From the NCBI GenBank assembly GCA_900551355.1, contig URVR01000006.1, positions 1-20,145 on the forward strand: 20,145 nt of DNA, written 5' to 3'. A program made the position numbers and the translations under genes. The notes beneath the pieces were generated by a model. That model saw only the letters and a list, made by a program, of their open reading frames with translations. It was not told where the DNA came from and ran no database searches. Below, piece after piece: positions 20,044-20,145 of this stretch (position 1 is its first letter; every line of letters starts with the position of its first letter). This DNA is from an uncultured Eubacteriales bacterium. GTDB lineage: Bacteria > Bacillota > Clostridia > Oscillospirales > Oscillospiraceae.

Positions 20044-20097
20044 ATCAAACTTGACGCTTTTTCAGCTTTGCCTCCAAAAGCTGGTCTGCCATCACAT

Positions 20098-20145
20098 CTG
20101 TCTCTTATACACATCTGACGCTGCCGACGATCGCATAAGTGTAGA
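20098..20145. other. Sequencing adapter (Nextera transposon end, read-1 side, plus i5 index)
   Basis: Not genomic. CTGTCTCTTATACACATCT (20098-20116) is the Tn5 mosaic end used in Nextera libraries; GACGCTGCCGACGA (20117-20130) completes the reverse complement of the read-1 transposase oligo. Eight bases TCGCATAA (20131-20138) sit where the i5 index belongs, and GTGTAGA (20139-20145) starts the P5 flow-cell sequence. Any reading frame that runs past 20097 is an artefact. Confidence 0.98.

Larger units (their letters stand above)
19528..20097. other. Gene-poor, repeat-rich leader region upstream of the recombinase
   Basis: About 570 bases with no convincing protein gene. It holds inverted repeats (19547-19565, 19634-19679, 19711-19772, 19805-19836, 19854-19874, 19894-19918, and CAGCTTT/AAAGCTG near 20064-20084), a TTGTTCA/TGAACAA motif at least five times, and a minus-strand promoter at 20014-20043. 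A 69-codon minus-strand frame (GTG at 19789 to 19580) has a GGAGG 7 bases upstream, but crosses two of the inverted repeats and has no recognisable similarity. The region is more AT-rich than the genes. It could be a long structured leader, a small RNA, a recombination locus or the remnant of a mobile element. Confidence 0.5.

Noticed and set aside
19909..20118. Plus-strand 69-codon frame at the contig end
   Set aside because: Its 3' end is sequencing adapter (from 20098), so the frame is artificial.

Overview
The window comes from a spore-forming, GC-rich, low-oxygen Firmicute, most likely an Oscillospiraceae/Oscillospirales gut bacterium. This is inferred from a complete spoIIAA-spoIIAB-sigF operon, a full-length spoIVA, a PPi-type phosphofructokinase, a split transketolase, and Firmicutes-style AGGAGG ribosome binding sites and sigma-A promoters. 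No rRNA, tRNA, CRISPR array or complete transposon was found. The last 48 bases are not genomic: they are Nextera transposase adapter plus an index, so the real contig ends near 20097.

Layout. 2-1519: 3' part of valS, ending before a strong terminator. 1639-3119: forespore sigma operon spoIIAA-spoIIAB-sigF. 3132-5312 (minus): a probable SOS-controlled operon with a 39-residue membrane peptide gene (too short for ordinary ORF calling), a radical SAM protein of the TIGR03916 type and its usual partner of the TIGR03915/DUF4130 type. Its promoter is a perfect sigma-A consensus with a LexA-like operator in the spacer. 5482-7971: pcrA/uvrD helicase, divergent from that operon. 8092-8577: DUF2500 membrane protein behind two identical 14-bp near-palindromes. 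8633-9205 (minus): TetR regulator, divergent from spoIVA (9380-10861). 11141-12181: gap. 12291-13088: coaX. 13142-14380 (minus): PPi-phosphofructokinase. 14592-15560: class II fba, followed by a GNAT acetyltransferase (to 16068). 16126-17865 (minus): both halves of a split transketolase. 17975-18478: Amidase_6-domain protein. 18496-19527 (minus): Xer-like tyrosine recombinase. 19528-20097: about 570 bases with no convincing gene, rich in inverted repeats, with a good minus-strand promoter reading toward the recombinase.

How the genes fit together. Two themes recur. Sporulation genes control the forespore sigma factor and build the base of the coat. A central-carbon group (gap, PPi-PFK, aldolase, transketolase) is what is needed for glycolysis and for a transaldolase-free pentose route through sedoheptulose-1,7-bisphosphate. 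The most promising under-described part is the 3132-5481 region: a LexA-type operator, an uncharacterised radical SAM/DUF4130 DNA-repair pair, a tiny membrane peptide and a repair helicase around one divergent promoter region. Converging genes are mostly separated by clear hairpin terminators.
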